A stretch of DNA of 64,000 nt. Origin: Acidobacteria bacterium SCN 69-37. GTDB taxonomy: Bacteria > Acidobacteriota > Vicinamibacteria > Vicinamibacterales > SCN-69-37. Each line of letters starts with the position of its first letter. Position 1 is the first letter of the stretch. Shown here in pieces: positions 40,256-48,947 of this stretch. The stretch spans positions 50,694 through 114,693 of the forward strand of contig MEDJ01000005.1 in assembly GCA_001724025.1 (NCBI GenBank), written 5' to 3'. The position numbers and the translations under genes are program-made. The notes beneath the pieces are model-generated. The model was not told the DNA's origin and searched no databases. It saw only the letters and a program-made list of their open reading frames with translations.

Positions 40256-42226
40256 ATGTTGACCTTCGTTCTCGCCTATCTCGGCGGCGTCCTCACAATC
40301 GTCAGTCCCTGCATCCTGCCGATCGTGCCGTTCGTGTTCACACGCGCGGATCGGCCGTTCCTGCGCGGGGGCCTGCCTCTGCTCGCCGGCATGGCGCTGA
40401 CCTTTGCCGCGGTGGCCACGCTTGCCGCCGTGGGGGGCGGCTGGGCGGTTCAGGCCAACGAGTACGGACGCATCATTGCGATGGGCGTGCTCGCCCTGTT
40501 CGGGCTCGCACTGCTGTGGCCGAGACTGGGCGACGTGCTGACGCGGCCGGCGGTCCGGCTCGGGAACCGCCTGTCGACGGTCGCGACGTCGCCCGGCAGC
40601 GCGCAGCCGCCCGGCGCCGGCGCATCGCTGCTGCTCGGCGCGGCCACCGGCCTGCTCTGGGCGCCGTGCGCGGGACCGGTGCTCGGCCTGATCCTGACGG
40701 GCGCGGCGCTGCAGGGCGCCAACGTCCACACGTCCCTGCTGCTGCTCGCGTTCGGCGCGGGCGCGGCCTCGTCGCTGGCGCTCGCCATCCTCGTGGGCGG
40801 GCGCGTGTTCGCGGCCATGAAGCGGACGATCGGTGCCACGACCTGGATCCGGCGCGGTCTCGGCGCCGCGGTGCTCGTCGCCGTCGCCGCGATCGTGCTC
40901 GGTCTCGACACGGGCTTCCTGACGCGCGTGTCGCTGGCCAGCACCACGACCGTCGAACAGCGCCTCATCGACAGGCTGCAGCCGATCGATCCAACGGCAG
41001 ACACACCGGCCGATGGCACCGCCATGATGGCCGGGGGTGCGGCCATGATGAGTGGGCCGGCGATGGCTGGCGGCAACGCCATGATGAGCGACCCGGCGAT
41101 GGCCGGCGGCAACGCCATGATGAGCGGCCCGGCAATGGCCGGCGGCAACGCCATGATGAGCGGCCCGGCGATGGCTGGTGGCAACGCCATGATGAGTGGA
41201 CCCTCGATGGCCGGTGGGAACGCCATGATGAGCGCCGGCACGCCCGGTGCCGCCGACAGCGCGCTCGGCGTCGAAGGGCGCCTGCCGTCACTGGCCGGCG
41301 CCGTGCAGTGGCTCAACAGCGATCCGCTCACGCCCGAGGCCCTGCGCGGCAAAGTCGTCCTGATCGATTTCTGGACGTACTCGTGCATCAACTGCCTGCG
41401 CGCGATTCCCTACGTCCGCGCGTGGGACGCGAAGTACCGCGATCAGGGGCTCGTCGTCATCGGCGTCCACGCGCCGGAGTTTGCCTTCGAAAAGAACGTC
41501 GCGAACGTGCGCAAGGCGAGCGCGGATCTGCAGATCCGCTACCCGATCGCGATCGACAACAACTATGCGATCTGGCGGGCGTTCGACAACCGTTACTGGC
41601 CGGCGCACTACTTCATCGATGCCGAGGGACGAGTCCGCCACCACCATTTCGGCGAAGGCGCGTACGACGAGTCCGAGCGCGTCATCCAGCAACTGCTCGC
41701 CGAGGCCGGACGGACGACGGTGCCCGCGGGCGCCGTGGTCGTCGACGCCCGGGGAGCCGAGGCGCCGTCGGACGAGAGCAACGTCCTCTCGCCCGAGACG
41801 TACGTGGGCTACGACCGTGCCGAGCGCTTCGTCTCGCCAGGCGGCGCTACGCCGGACGTGGCCACAGCCTATGCCGATGGCGATCCGCGGCTGAACGAGT
41901 GGGGGTTGAAGGGCACGTGGACCATCGGGCCGGAAGACGCAACGCTCGCGCGGGCCGGCGGCGGGATCGTGTATCGCTTCCACGCGCGTGACCTGCACCT
42001 GGTGCTGGCCGCGCCGCCGGGACAACGCGTCAGGTTCCGCATCACCATCGACGGCAAGCCGCCAGCCGATGCGCACGGTCTCGACGTCGATGCGAACGGC
42101 GAGGGCGTCATCACCGAGCAGCGGCTCTATCAACTCGTGCGCCAGAGCGGGCCGGTCGCGGAGCGGACCTTCGAAATCACGTTCCTCGATGCCGGCGTCC
42201 AGGCGTATGCCTTCACCTTCGGGTGA
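40256..42226 (+). CDS. dipZ: DipZ-type CcdA/thioredoxin fusion with methionine-rich repeat linker
   Basis: The 656-residue protein starts with a CcdA-like membrane domain of about six helices carrying the redox cysteines Cys19 (VSPCILPIVPFVF) and Cys138 (LLWAPCAGPVLGLIL). A periplasmic TlpA-like domain has the active site FWTYSCINCLR (Cys377, Cys380). A C-terminal beta domain typical of DipZ follows (about 515-656, GTWTIGPEDATLARAGGGIV). CcdA proteins carry reducing power from cytoplasmic thioredoxin outward. Between the domains, residues 263-322 are five copies of AMMSGPAMAGGN-like units, which I have not met in DipZ. Placed between exported MsrB and MsrA, it is the likely reductant for both. 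Confidence 0.85.
   Translation: MLTFVLAYLGGVLTIVSPCILPIVPFVFTRADRPFLRGGLPLLAGMALTFAAVATLAAVGGGWAVQANEYGRIIAMGVLALFGLALLWPRLGDVLTRPAVRLGNRLSTVATSPGSAQPPGAGASLLLGAATGLLWAPCAGPVLGLILTGAALQGANVHTSLLLLAFGAGAASSLALAILVGGRVFAAMKRTIGATTWIRRGLGAAVLVAVAAIVLGLDTGFLTRVSLASTTTVEQRLIDRLQPIDPTADTPADGTAMMAGGAAMMSGPAMAGGNAMMSDPAMAGGNAMMSGPAMAGGNAMMSGPAMAGGNAMMSGPSMAGGNAMMSAGTPGAADSALGVEGRLPSLAGAVQWLNSDPLTPEALRGKVVLIDFWTYSCINCLRAIPYVRAWDAKYRDQGLVVIGVHAPEFAFEKNVANVRKASADLQIRYPIAIDNNYAIWRAFDNRYWPAHYFIDAEGRVRHHHFGEGAYDESERVIQQLLAEAGRTTVPAGAVVVDARGAEAPSDESNVLSPETYVGYDRAERFVSPGGATPDVATAYADGDPRLNEWGLKGTWTIGPEDATLARAGGGIVYRFHARDLHLVLAAPPGQRVRFRITIDGKPPADAHGLDVDANGEGVITEQRLYQLVRQSGPVAERTFEITFLDAGVQAYAFTFG
41042..41221 (+). 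repeat. 36-bp tandem repeat encoding methionine-rich units
   Basis: Five 36-bp units (starting 41042, 41078, 41114, 41150, 41186) encode A-M-M-S-G/D-P-A/S-M-A-G-G-N, followed by a partial sixth. A less regular Met-rich lead-in begins about 41021. The units differ by synonymous changes and a few substitutions, which suggests expansion followed by selection. Three of every twelve residues are methionine. Confidence 0.9.
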
Positions 42227-42239
42227 GAAGGAGCAGGAC

Positions 42240-42959
42240 ATGATCACGAGGCGCCGGATGATCCGCTGGATGCCCGTCGGTGTGCTGGCCCTGTCGGGTC
42301 TCGTGCTGCTGACACGCCCGGACATCGTCACGGCCCGGATGCAGGAGCCGGCCGTGGCCATCCCGGCCCCCGTCGTCGACATCACCGCCAGCACCGCGTC
42401 GTCCGAGGTGGCCGTGCTGGCCGGCGGATGCTTCTGGGGCATCCAGGGCGTCTACCAGCACGTGACAGGGGTGACGAACGCCGTCTCCGGCTACGCGGGC
42501 GGACAGCGGAACACGGCCCGCTACGAGCTGGTCGGCCGCGGCAACACGGGACACGCCGAGTCGGTGGAGATCACGTTCGATCCGCGGCAGATCAGCTACG
42601 GCCGGCTGCTCCAGATCTTCTTCTCCGTCGCGCACGACCCGACACAGCTCAATCGTCAGGGGCCGGACGTCGGGTCGCAGTATCGCTCCGCCATCTTCCC
42701 GGCCACGCCCGAGCAGGAGAAGGTCGCGCGCGCGTACATGGCCCAGTTGGGCCAGGCGCGCGTGTTCGGGGCCGCGATCGTCACGAAAGTCGAGCGCGAT
42801 CGCCCGTTCTTCCGCGCCGAGGACTACCACCAGGACTTCCTCGTGAACAACCCCCGGTCGCCGTACATCGTGATCAACGACCTGCCGAAGATCGAGCACC
42901 TGAAGGCGATGTTCCCGGACGTCTACCGCGCCACGCCGGTGCTCGTCGGCCGCCGCTGA
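42240..42959 (+). CDS. msrA: Exported peptide-methionine (S)-S-oxide reductase
   Basis: The start at 42240 (MITRRRMIRWMPVG) follows AAGGAG. The 239-residue product has an export signal (VGVLALSGLVLLTRPDIVTA) and an MsrA domain with GGCFWGIQGVYQHV (catalytic Cys64), GYAGGQRNTARYELV, GNTGHAESVEITFDP, YRSAIFPATPEQEKVARAYM and the AEDYHQDFLVNNP segment. It reduces methionine-S-sulfoxide. It completes the msrB-dipZ-msrA operon. No C-terminal resolving cysteine is evident after the YHQ motif, so it may be resolved directly by the DipZ thioredoxin domain. Confidence 0.92.
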   Translation: MITRRRMIRWMPVGVLALSGLVLLTRPDIVTARMQEPAVAIPAPVVDITASTASSEVAVLAGGCFWGIQGVYQHVTGVTNAVSGYAGGQRNTARYELVGRGNTGHAESVEITFDPRQISYGRLLQIFFSVAHDPTQLNRQGPDVGSQYRSAIFPATPEQEKVARAYMAQLGQARVFGAAIVTKVERDRPFFRAEDYHQDFLVNNPRSPYIVINDLPKIEHLKAMFPDVYRATPVLVGRR

Positions 42960-43015
42960 GGACGGCAGCGCCGCCGACCGCAGACGACGTGTAGGACAGG
43001 TCGGCCCTCGTCGGT

Positions 43016-43021
43016 CATAAT
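43016..43021 (+). promoter_or_regulatory. Possible -10 element (CATAAT)
   Basis: CATAAT lies about 42 nt before the next ATG, giving a leader of about 35 nt that includes AGGAG. No clear -35. Confidence 0.35.
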
Positions 43022-43062
43022 GGGCCGCCCGCCGTTCTGCTGTGGCGAGCCAGGAGCCCCCG

Positions 43063-44097
43063 ATGAACCGACGTCACTTTCTCGCCACTGGCGCAGGCGC
43101 GCTGGCTGCGGCCACTTCCCTCGGTCGGACCGTGGGCGCGCAACGCGCGCGCCAGCCCGATTCCGCCAAGCTCGAGCGCATCGCCATCATGACGCTCGAC
43201 TTCGGATCGCTGTTGAAGCTGCACACTCAGCCGGCGAGCCCGACCCGGACGCTCGAGGTCTTCGATATTCCCGAGATGATCGCCGACGAGTACGGCGTCC
43301 ACAACGTCGAGTTCCAGCACGAGTACCTCGCGTCGACCGAGCGCACATACCTGCAGGAACTGCGCGCACGGCTCGAGCGGTCGAAGTCCCGGATGACGAA
43401 CCTGAACCTCGAGTTCGGGCCGCTCACCATCTCGGCCGAGGATCCGGCCGCCAGGCAGCAGGCCGTGGACCAGACGCGCCAGTGGATCGATCACGCCATC
43501 GTCCTGGGATGCCCGCGCGTGATGATCAACCAGGGATCGCTCACCGAGGAGACGAAGACCTGGGCCACGGCCGCGCTGCGGCAGATGGGCGAGTACGGCC
43601 GCTCGAAGGGTATCCAGGTGTCGGTCGAGACGCGCCTCGTCTTCGGGCCCCGCCCGGCCGGCGCGCAGCCCGCCCGCGGTACCGGTGCGGCTCAGCCCCA
43701 GGCGGCCACGGGTCGTGCGGCGGCCACGCCCGCGCCTGGCGCACCGGCACCGCCCGCGGCCCGCGGCGCCGGTGCCGCACCTGCGCCACGCCCCATCCTG
43801 ACGACACCGCCCACCTGGGTGCTGCTGGCGGAAGTGATCAAGAACTCCGACACGCACTCGACGGTCGACCTCGGAAACGTGAACGCGCAGGATCAGGGCG
43901 AACTGCACGCCGCGCTGCGCACACTGCTCCCGCTGACTGTCGGCAACATCCACACGCGGGTCAGCCCGGCGTGGGATCTGGCCACGGCGCTGCGCTTCAT
44001 GACCGTCAACCTCGAATACGCCGGCCTGTTCTCGATCGAGGCGTACGGACACGCCGCGGTCCGCAACATCTACAACATCCTGCTCGACACCATCTGA
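43063..44097 (+). CDS. Secreted sugar-phosphate isomerase/epimerase-like TIM-barrel protein
   Basis: The ATG at 43063 follows AGGAG. The 344-residue product has a Tat signal (MNRRHFLATGAGALAAATSL) and an AP-endonuclease-2-like TIM barrel: LERIAIMTLDFGSLLKLH, DEYGVHNVEFQHEYL, MTNLNLEFGPLTI, LGCPRVMINQGSLTEETKTW, GIQVSVETRLVFG, STVDLGNVN, GNIHTRVSPAWD and YAGLFSIEAYG. Acidic and His residues at strand ends suit a metal-dependent isomerase or epimerase of keto-sugars. Residues about 195-246 are a Pro/Ala/Gly/Arg-rich low-complexity insert inside the barrel, which is odd. The substrate is unknown. Confidence 0.75.
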   Translation: MNRRHFLATGAGALAAATSLGRTVGAQRARQPDSAKLERIAIMTLDFGSLLKLHTQPASPTRTLEVFDIPEMIADEYGVHNVEFQHEYLASTERTYLQELRARLERSKSRMTNLNLEFGPLTISAEDPAARQQAVDQTRQWIDHAIVLGCPRVMINQGSLTEETKTWATAALRQMGEYGRSKGIQVSVETRLVFGPRPAGAQPARGTGAAQPQAATGRAAATPAPGAPAPPAARGAGAAPAPRPILTTPPTWVLLAEVIKNSDTHSTVDLGNVNAQDQGELHAALRTLLPLTVGNIHTRVSPAWDLATALRFMTVNLEYAGLFSIEAYGHAAVRNIYNILLDTI

Positions 44098-44216
44098 TCC
44101 CGCCGACGACGGCAGCGGACATCAGGCGATCCGATCGGTGCCGGCGCGACGTACGAGTCGCCCCGGCACCGGCGGACGTCGGGACACGCGGTCGATGATC
44201 GCCGGCGGCAGTCGTG

Positions 44217-44600
44217 TCACTCGACCATGGTCGCAATCCACCAGGTCGTGCCGCCGGCGTCCTTCACGCCGCCCCGCTTGTCGGCGTCGGCCTTCTTGAC
44301 GGGGGCCTGCACCGAGGCAGCGCCGTGCGCGAGCGCGCGCGCATAGGTCGCGTCGACGTCTGCCACATAGACGTGGACGTGGGCCGTCAGCGACGGCCAG
44401 CCGTCGGTGCTGTCGGCCACCATCACGACCGTGTCGTCGATGCGCGCTTCGGCGTGCATCACGCGGCCGTCCGGCCCCGGGAAGCGCCGAAGCACCGGCG
44501 CCCCGAAGACCTCGGTCAGGAACGTGAGCGTGGCGTCGGCATCGCTGACGATCAGATACGGCGAGACCGAGTTGTAACGATCGGGCTTGAACGTGGCCAT
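44217..44600 (-). CDS. PhnB-like VOC family protein
   Basis: The ATG ending at 44600 (MATFKPDRYNSVSPYLIVSD) stands after GAGGAGG. The 127-residue protein is a PhnB/YdhR-type vicinal oxygen chelate protein: SPYLIVSDADATLTFLTEVF, GAPVLRRFPGPDGRVMHAEA, RIDDTVVMVADSTDGWPSL, VHVYVADVDATYARALAHGA and DAGGTTWWIATMVE. Members are often annotated as glyoxalase or bleomycin-resistance proteins, but most are untested. It is a single gene, unrelated in position to the ECF41-linked VOC gene. Confidence 0.8.
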   Translation of the reverse strand: MATFKPDRYNSVSPYLIVSDADATLTFLTEVFGAPVLRRFPGPDGRVMHAEARIDDTVVMVADSTDGWPSLTAHVHVYVADVDATYARALAHGAASVQAPVKKADADKRGGVKDAGGTTWWIATMVE

Positions 44601-44822
44601 GAGCCTCCTCACAAGGGAACCGCGTTCACAGTAACCGTCCCTCCCCTCGCTCGCAAATCCCGAGGAGGTCGCGGACCGTGAAACCTTCCGGGACCCGGCG
44701 TGTCCTTCTCGTCATGAAGCCGCTCGGCAGGGGCGCCCCGTCCACGCATCCGCGTCGCGACGGGGACCGCCGGTCCTGAACGCCCCAGCGTCCTGCTGCC
44801 TGTCGCCTCACGGAGAAGATCG
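44601..44822. other. Intergenic region, nothing recognised
   Basis: This 222-bp divergent gap between the PhnB-like gene and the Oar-like receptor holds their promoters presumably, but I see no convincing -10, operator or RNA. CGGGGACCGCCGGTCC near 44759 is a weak palindrome. GGAGAAG precedes the receptor ATG. Confidence 0.4.
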
Positions 44823-47405
44823 ATGATGTGGTTCGTCTCGAGGGCCGTGGCCCTGATGGTCGTGGTGTGCCTGCCGCTGGCGGCCGAGGCACAGGGACAA
44901 CGCCCGGCCCGCGTGCGGGTGACCGTCGTCGATCCGAGCGGCGGCGCCATTCCCGGCGCGACCGTCACCCTGATCGCTACCGATCGAACTGCGGCGGCCA
45001 GCGCGGGTGCGACCACCGACAACACGGGCGTGGCCGTCGTCGAGCCCGTCGCGCCGGGACGCTACCGACTCGAGGCGACGTTTCCGGGATTCGATGTCGG
45101 CCGCGTCGACGACGTGCGTCTCCGGGCGGGGGCCGACAGTCGACAGGTGGTGACACTGCCACTCCGCATCGTCGAGGACGCCGTGGTCGTGAGTCTCGGG
45201 GCGCAGGACATAGCGGCGGATCGGCGGACGGCGGAATTCGGCCTCGCGCTCTCGGATGACCAGATTGGCGCGCTCGCCGACGACCCGAACGAGTTGCTGC
45301 GACAGGTGCAGGCGCTGGCCGGTCCGGACGCGGTGCTCCGCGTCGACAACCTCGAGGGGCAGTCGCTGCCGCCCAAAGAGCAGATCCGGTCGGTCCGCGT
45401 CGTGCGCGATCAGTTCGCCGCCGAGGTCGCCAACCCGGGCAACACGTTCGTCGACATCATCACCCAGCCCGGTGCGGGCCCGCTTCGCGGCAGCGTGAAG
45501 GCCCTGTTCCGCGACGGGGCGATGACCGGTCGAAGCCGATTTGCCGATCGTCGCGGTCCCGAGCGAACGCAGAATCTCGGCGGCACTGTCGGTGGCACGA
45601 TCGTGCCGCATCGCACGGGGTTTGCCGCGTCGTTCAACACGACGCACGATTTCACCACACCAATCCTGAACGCCGCAGTACCCGACGGTCGCCGGGCCGG
45701 GACGCTGGACATCCGACAGACGTCGAGCACGATGGCCGCGAGCGGCCTCGTCGATCATGGCCTCACGACGAGCCACACGCTGCGCGTCGAGACCTCACTG
45801 AATCACAACCTGCGCACGAACCTCGGCGTCGGCGGCTACAACCTCCCGGATCGGGGTTTCTCGCAGGAGCAGCGCAGCGTCGGGATCCGCGCCCGGCATG
45901 CCGGCCCCATCGGCAGTCAGGTATTCATCACCACGCGCGTCGCGTGGACGGGCACGCACCTGGACATGCACGCGGCCACGGAGGCGCCGACGATCGTGGT
46001 CCTCGACGCGTTCACCGCCGGCGGCGCGCAGAACGAGCAGTTCGTCGATCTCGACCAGGCCACGTTCACGTCAGACGTCGACTACGCGCGCGGCATCCAC
46101 GCGTGGCGGGTGGGGGTGCGGCTCGATGGCAACTGGTTCTCGGCCACGAGCCGCTTCGACTATCTCGGCACGTACACGTTCGCGAGTCTCGACGCGTTCG
46201 AGGCCGGGACACCGTTGCTCTACACGCGATCGCTCGGGAACCCGGTCAACCGGTACCACAATCTCCAGGGCGCCGTGTACGTGCAGGACGACATCCGCCT
46301 GCGTCCGGGCCTGACGCTCAGTCCCGGTCTCCGCTACACCAGGCAGACGCACGTGGCCGATCGCCGCGGCTTCGCGCCCCGGTTCGGGATCACGTGGTCA
46401 CCACGCAGCAACGGGACGACGACACTGCGCGGCAGCGCCGGCCTGTTCCACGGGTTCCTCCCGCTGCCGATGATCGAGCAATCCTTGCGACTCGATGGCG
46501 AGCGGCAGCGCGAGATCTACCTGACCGATCCCGCGTGGCCCGATCCCGGTCCTGTCGACGCCCTGGAGATTCCGACCAACAAGTACGTGGTCGGCGACTT
46601 CAGGCTCCAGCGGAATCTGCGTTACAGCGCCGGCGTCGATCAGGCCCTGGCGCCACGGCTGCGCGTCAGCCTGCTCTACAACTACATCCACTTCCAGCAG
46701 CAGCCGCGCGGGTGGAACAGCAACCCGCTCGTCGGCGGCCTGCGGCTGGATCCGCACTTTGCCAATGTCATCGAAGCCATCACCGATGCCGAGGGCCGTC
46801 GTCACGAGGTGAGCGTCAACGCGACGATCGATCTCGCCCCGACAGGTCCGGGCGCCGGGCGCGCCCGGTTCGACTGGCGGCGCGTGCAGATCAACGCCGG
46901 GTACACCTTCGTGCACGGGCGATCGAACACCGACGGCAACTGGGCCGTCTCGCAGACGGGCACGATCGACGACGACTGGGGACCGGCGTTCGGCGATCAG
47001 CCGTATCGCGTGCAGGTACTCGTGACGAGCACGCAGGTCCGCAACCTGACCGCCGCCGTCACGCTGTCCGCCAACGCGGGACCTGCCTACACGATGACCA
47101 CGGGCTTCGACGACAACGGCGATGGCTTCCTGACGGATCGTCCGGCCGGCGTGGGCCTGCGATCGCTCCGGGGTGCAGGTCAGGCCTCGGCCAGCGCGCG
47201 CATCCAGTATCTCCTGCCGATCGGCGCGGCACCGGGCGGCGGCCAGCCGCGATATCGCCTGACCACGTTCGTGAACATCCAGAACGTGACGAACCACCAG
47301 AACCTCGGGGGCTACAGCGGCGTGATGACGTCGCCGTTCTTCGGACAACCGACATTCGCGTCAAACCCGCGACGGGTCGATATCGGCATCGGCGCCACGT
47401 TCTGA
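44823..47405 (+). CDS. Oar-like TonB-dependent outer-membrane receptor
   Basis: This 860-residue protein has a signal peptide (ALMVVVCLPLAAEAQGQ), a carboxypeptidase-regulatory-like domain (about 28-105, VTVVDPSGGAIPGATVTLIA and GRYRLEATFPGFDVG), a divergent plug (about 130-200, PNELLRQVQALAGPDAVLRV, GNTFVDIITQPGAGPLRGSV) and a long barrel ending with NPRRVDIGIGATF. This architecture is the Oar/CarboxypepD_reg receptor type expanded in Acidobacteriota, thought to import glycans, peptides or to export proteins. There is no SusD partner. The ligand is unknown. An alternative ATG lies one codon later. Confidence 0.8.
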   Translation: MMWFVSRAVALMVVVCLPLAAEAQGQRPARVRVTVVDPSGGAIPGATVTLIATDRTAAASAGATTDNTGVAVVEPVAPGRYRLEATFPGFDVGRVDDVRLRAGADSRQVVTLPLRIVEDAVVVSLGAQDIAADRRTAEFGLALSDDQIGALADDPNELLRQVQALAGPDAVLRVDNLEGQSLPPKEQIRSVRVVRDQFAAEVANPGNTFVDIITQPGAGPLRGSVKALFRDGAMTGRSRFADRRGPERTQNLGGTVGGTIVPHRTGFAASFNTTHDFTTPILNAAVPDGRRAGTLDIRQTSSTMAASGLVDHGLTTSHTLRVETSLNHNLRTNLGVGGYNLPDRGFSQEQRSVGIRARHAGPIGSQVFITTRVAWTGTHLDMHAATEAPTIVVLDAFTAGGAQNEQFVDLDQATFTSDVDYARGIHAWRVGVRLDGNWFSATSRFDYLGTYTFASLDAFEAGTPLLYTRSLGNPVNRYHNLQGAVYVQDDIRLRPGLTLSPGLRYTRQTHVADRRGFAPRFGITWSPRSNGTTTLRGSAGLFHGFLPLPMIEQSLRLDGERQREIYLTDPAWPDPGPVDALEIPTNKYVVGDFRLQRNLRYSAGVDQALAPRLRVSLLYNYIHFQQQPRGWNSNPLVGGLRLDPHFANVIEAITDAEGRRHEVSVNATIDLAPTGPGAGRARFDWRRVQINAGYTFVHGRSNTDGNWAVSQTGTIDDDWGPAFGDQPYRVQVLVTSTQVRNLTAAVTLSANAGPAYTMTTGFDDNGDGFLTDRPAGVGLRSLRGAGQASASARIQYLLPIGAAPGGGQPRYRLTTFVNIQNVTNHQNLGGYSGVMTSPFFGQPTFASNPRRVDIGIGATF

Positions 47406-47553
47406 TCCCTCGCGACGATCCCACGGACTTCACCAGATGCGTCGCCGGTTACCCACTCTGGCCCCGCGGCGAGCATCGCGCCGTGCATGGTTGGTCCGCC
47501 CGGCGGGCACCGATCCTGCTCTGGATTGCCGTGGACACAGACAGGAGGTCACC

Positions 47554-47940
47554 ATGCGTTTTCGTCCGATCGTCGCGGCCTTCACCATCGCGCTCATCGG
47601 CGCGGTGGCCGTGGGGTTCAGGCCGGGCTATGCGTTCAGCACGTTGTTCATCGGGGCGACGACCGTGGCCGCGATGACGGGCCTGGCCGTCTCGGTGCTG
47701 CAGTTCCTGCCGCCGCGGTATTTCCTGCCGACGGCCATCGTCTCGAGCGTCATCCTGGGCCTGCTGGTGACGCAGATTCTGCGATGGAGCGCCATTCTCG
47801 GGTTCGGTCTCGCGCAGGACGCCGTCGCTCTCGTGTGGCCGGTGGCCATCATGGCCGGGCTGTTCTGGGGCCACGCGACCGGCATGGACTTCCCCACCAT
47901 CAGGCGCCGGTCCACGGTCGAGCAGCCGCGCGCCCGTTGA
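47554..47940 (+). CDS. Small four-helix membrane protein of unknown function
   Basis: ACAGGAGGT stands just before the ATG at 47554. The 128-residue product has four hydrophobic segments (VAAFTIALIGAVAVGF, LFIGATTVAAMTGLAVSVLQ, FLPTAIVSSVILGLLVTQI, ALVWPVAIMAGLFWGHATGM) and a basic, polar tail. No motif tells its function and I do not know the family. It is convergent with the LysR gene, 5 bp apart. Confidence 0.65.
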   Translation: MRFRPIVAAFTIALIGAVAVGFRPGYAFSTLFIGATTVAAMTGLAVSVLQFLPPRYFLPTAIVSSVILGLLVTQILRWSAILGFGLAQDAVALVWPVAIMAGLFWGHATGMDFPTIRRRSTVEQPRAR

Positions 47941-47945
47941 CGCGA

Positions 47946-48872
47946 TCAGCGCCGGCGTGACGAGGGAGCCCGGCCGCGCGCAGGAGCCGGCACGCGCAGC
48001 ATGCCGGCCAGCGCCGTCAGTGCGGGCGGCTGCTGACGACGGCTGGGATAGTAGAGAAAGTATCCGGGAAATGACGGACACCAGTCCTCGAGCACGCGCA
48101 CGAGGGCGCCGCTCGCGAAATACGGCCGCAGGTGGTCCTCGAATCCGTAGATCAGGCCGGCACCGTCGAGCGCCGCGCGCATCAACAGGTCGGCCGAATC
48201 GACGGTCAGCGGCCCCGTGACGGCCACCGACAGCGCCTGACCGTCCTTCTCGAACTCCCAGCGGTAGGGCCCCATCGCACCGCGTCGACAGTTGATGCAG
48301 CGGTGCGCGGTCAGGTCGCGGGGCGATCGCGGGGCGGGATGTCCGGCCAGGTAGGCCGGCGAGCCGACGATGGCCGCGCGCTGGTCCGGCGAGACGCGGA
48401 CCGCCACCATGTCACGCGCGACGTACTCGCCGAGCTGGATACCCGCATCGAAGCCACTCGAAACGATGTCGATCTGATCGCCGGTAATCATGACGTCGAT
48501 CGTGACGTCGGGATAGGCCTCGGCAAAGGCCGCGATCCGCGGCGCCAGTACCAGCGTTGCGCCGAATGGCGACGCGATCAGCCGGATGCGACCGGCGGGG
48601 CGCTCGCGAAGATGGGTCAATTCATCGAGCGCGTCACGCACGTCGCCGATGGCCGGCCGCAGCTTCGCCAGCAGCCGCTCGCCCGCCTCGGTGGGCGCCA
48701 CGCTGCGCGTCGTGCGCGACAGCAGGCGCACGCCGGTCCGCTCCTCGAGCCCACGGATCGCATGGCTCAGCGCCGATGGTGAGACGCCGAGCTGGCGCGC
48801 CGCGCGCGTGAAGCTGCGTGCGTCCGCCACGGCCAGCAGCGCGGACAGGACGTTCAGATCGTCGCCAGGCAT
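47946..48872 (-). CDS. LysR-family transcriptional regulator
   Basis: The 308-residue protein has an N-terminal winged helix (DLNVLSALLAVADARSFTRA, ARQLGVSPSALSHAIRGLEE, RLLSRTTRSVAPTEAGERLL) and a LysR substrate-binding domain (IRLIASPFGATLVLAPRIAA, DIVSSGFDAGIQLGEYVARD, GAGLIYGFEDHLRPYFASGA). The effector is not visible. It diverges from an outer-membrane protein gene across 75 bp, the classical position for a LysR target. TACAAT (48884-48879) lies 6 nt before its ATG, so the transcript looks leaderless. Confidence 0.88.
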   Translation of the reverse strand: MPGDDLNVLSALLAVADARSFTRAARQLGVSPSALSHAIRGLEERTGVRLLSRTTRSVAPTEAGERLLAKLRPAIGDVRDALDELTHLRERPAGRIRLIASPFGATLVLAPRIAAFAEAYPDVTIDVMITGDQIDIVSSGFDAGIQLGEYVARDMVAVRVSPDQRAAIVGSPAYLAGHPAPRSPRDLTAHRCINCRRGAMGPYRWEFEKDGQALSVAVTGPLTVDSADLLMRAALDGAGLIYGFEDHLRPYFASGALVRVLEDWCPSFPGYFLYYPSRRQQPPALTALAGMLRVPAPARGRAPSSRRR

Positions 48873-48878
48873 TTGTGA

Positions 48879-48941
48879 ATTGTACTCACGACCTCGTGCT
48901 GATCCTGCCGTCTACACACACGGCGCGCGGTCCCGTAGTGT
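48879..48941. promoter_or_regulatory. Divergent leaderless promoters of the LysR and outer-membrane genes
   Basis: TACAAT at 48884-48879 on the minus strand lies 6 nt before the LysR ATG, and TAGTGT at 48936-48941 lies 6 nt before the ATG at 48948. The interval should hold the LysR binding site; TCTACACACACGG is present but no clear T-N11-A palindrome stands out. Confidence 0.5.
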
Positions 48942-48947
48942 GGAGAG

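Noticed and set aside
40965..41391. Repeat-bearing protein on the minus strand opposite dipZ
   Set aside because: It is the reverse reading of the 36-bp repeats; DipZ on the plus strand has all the family motifs and correct codon bias.
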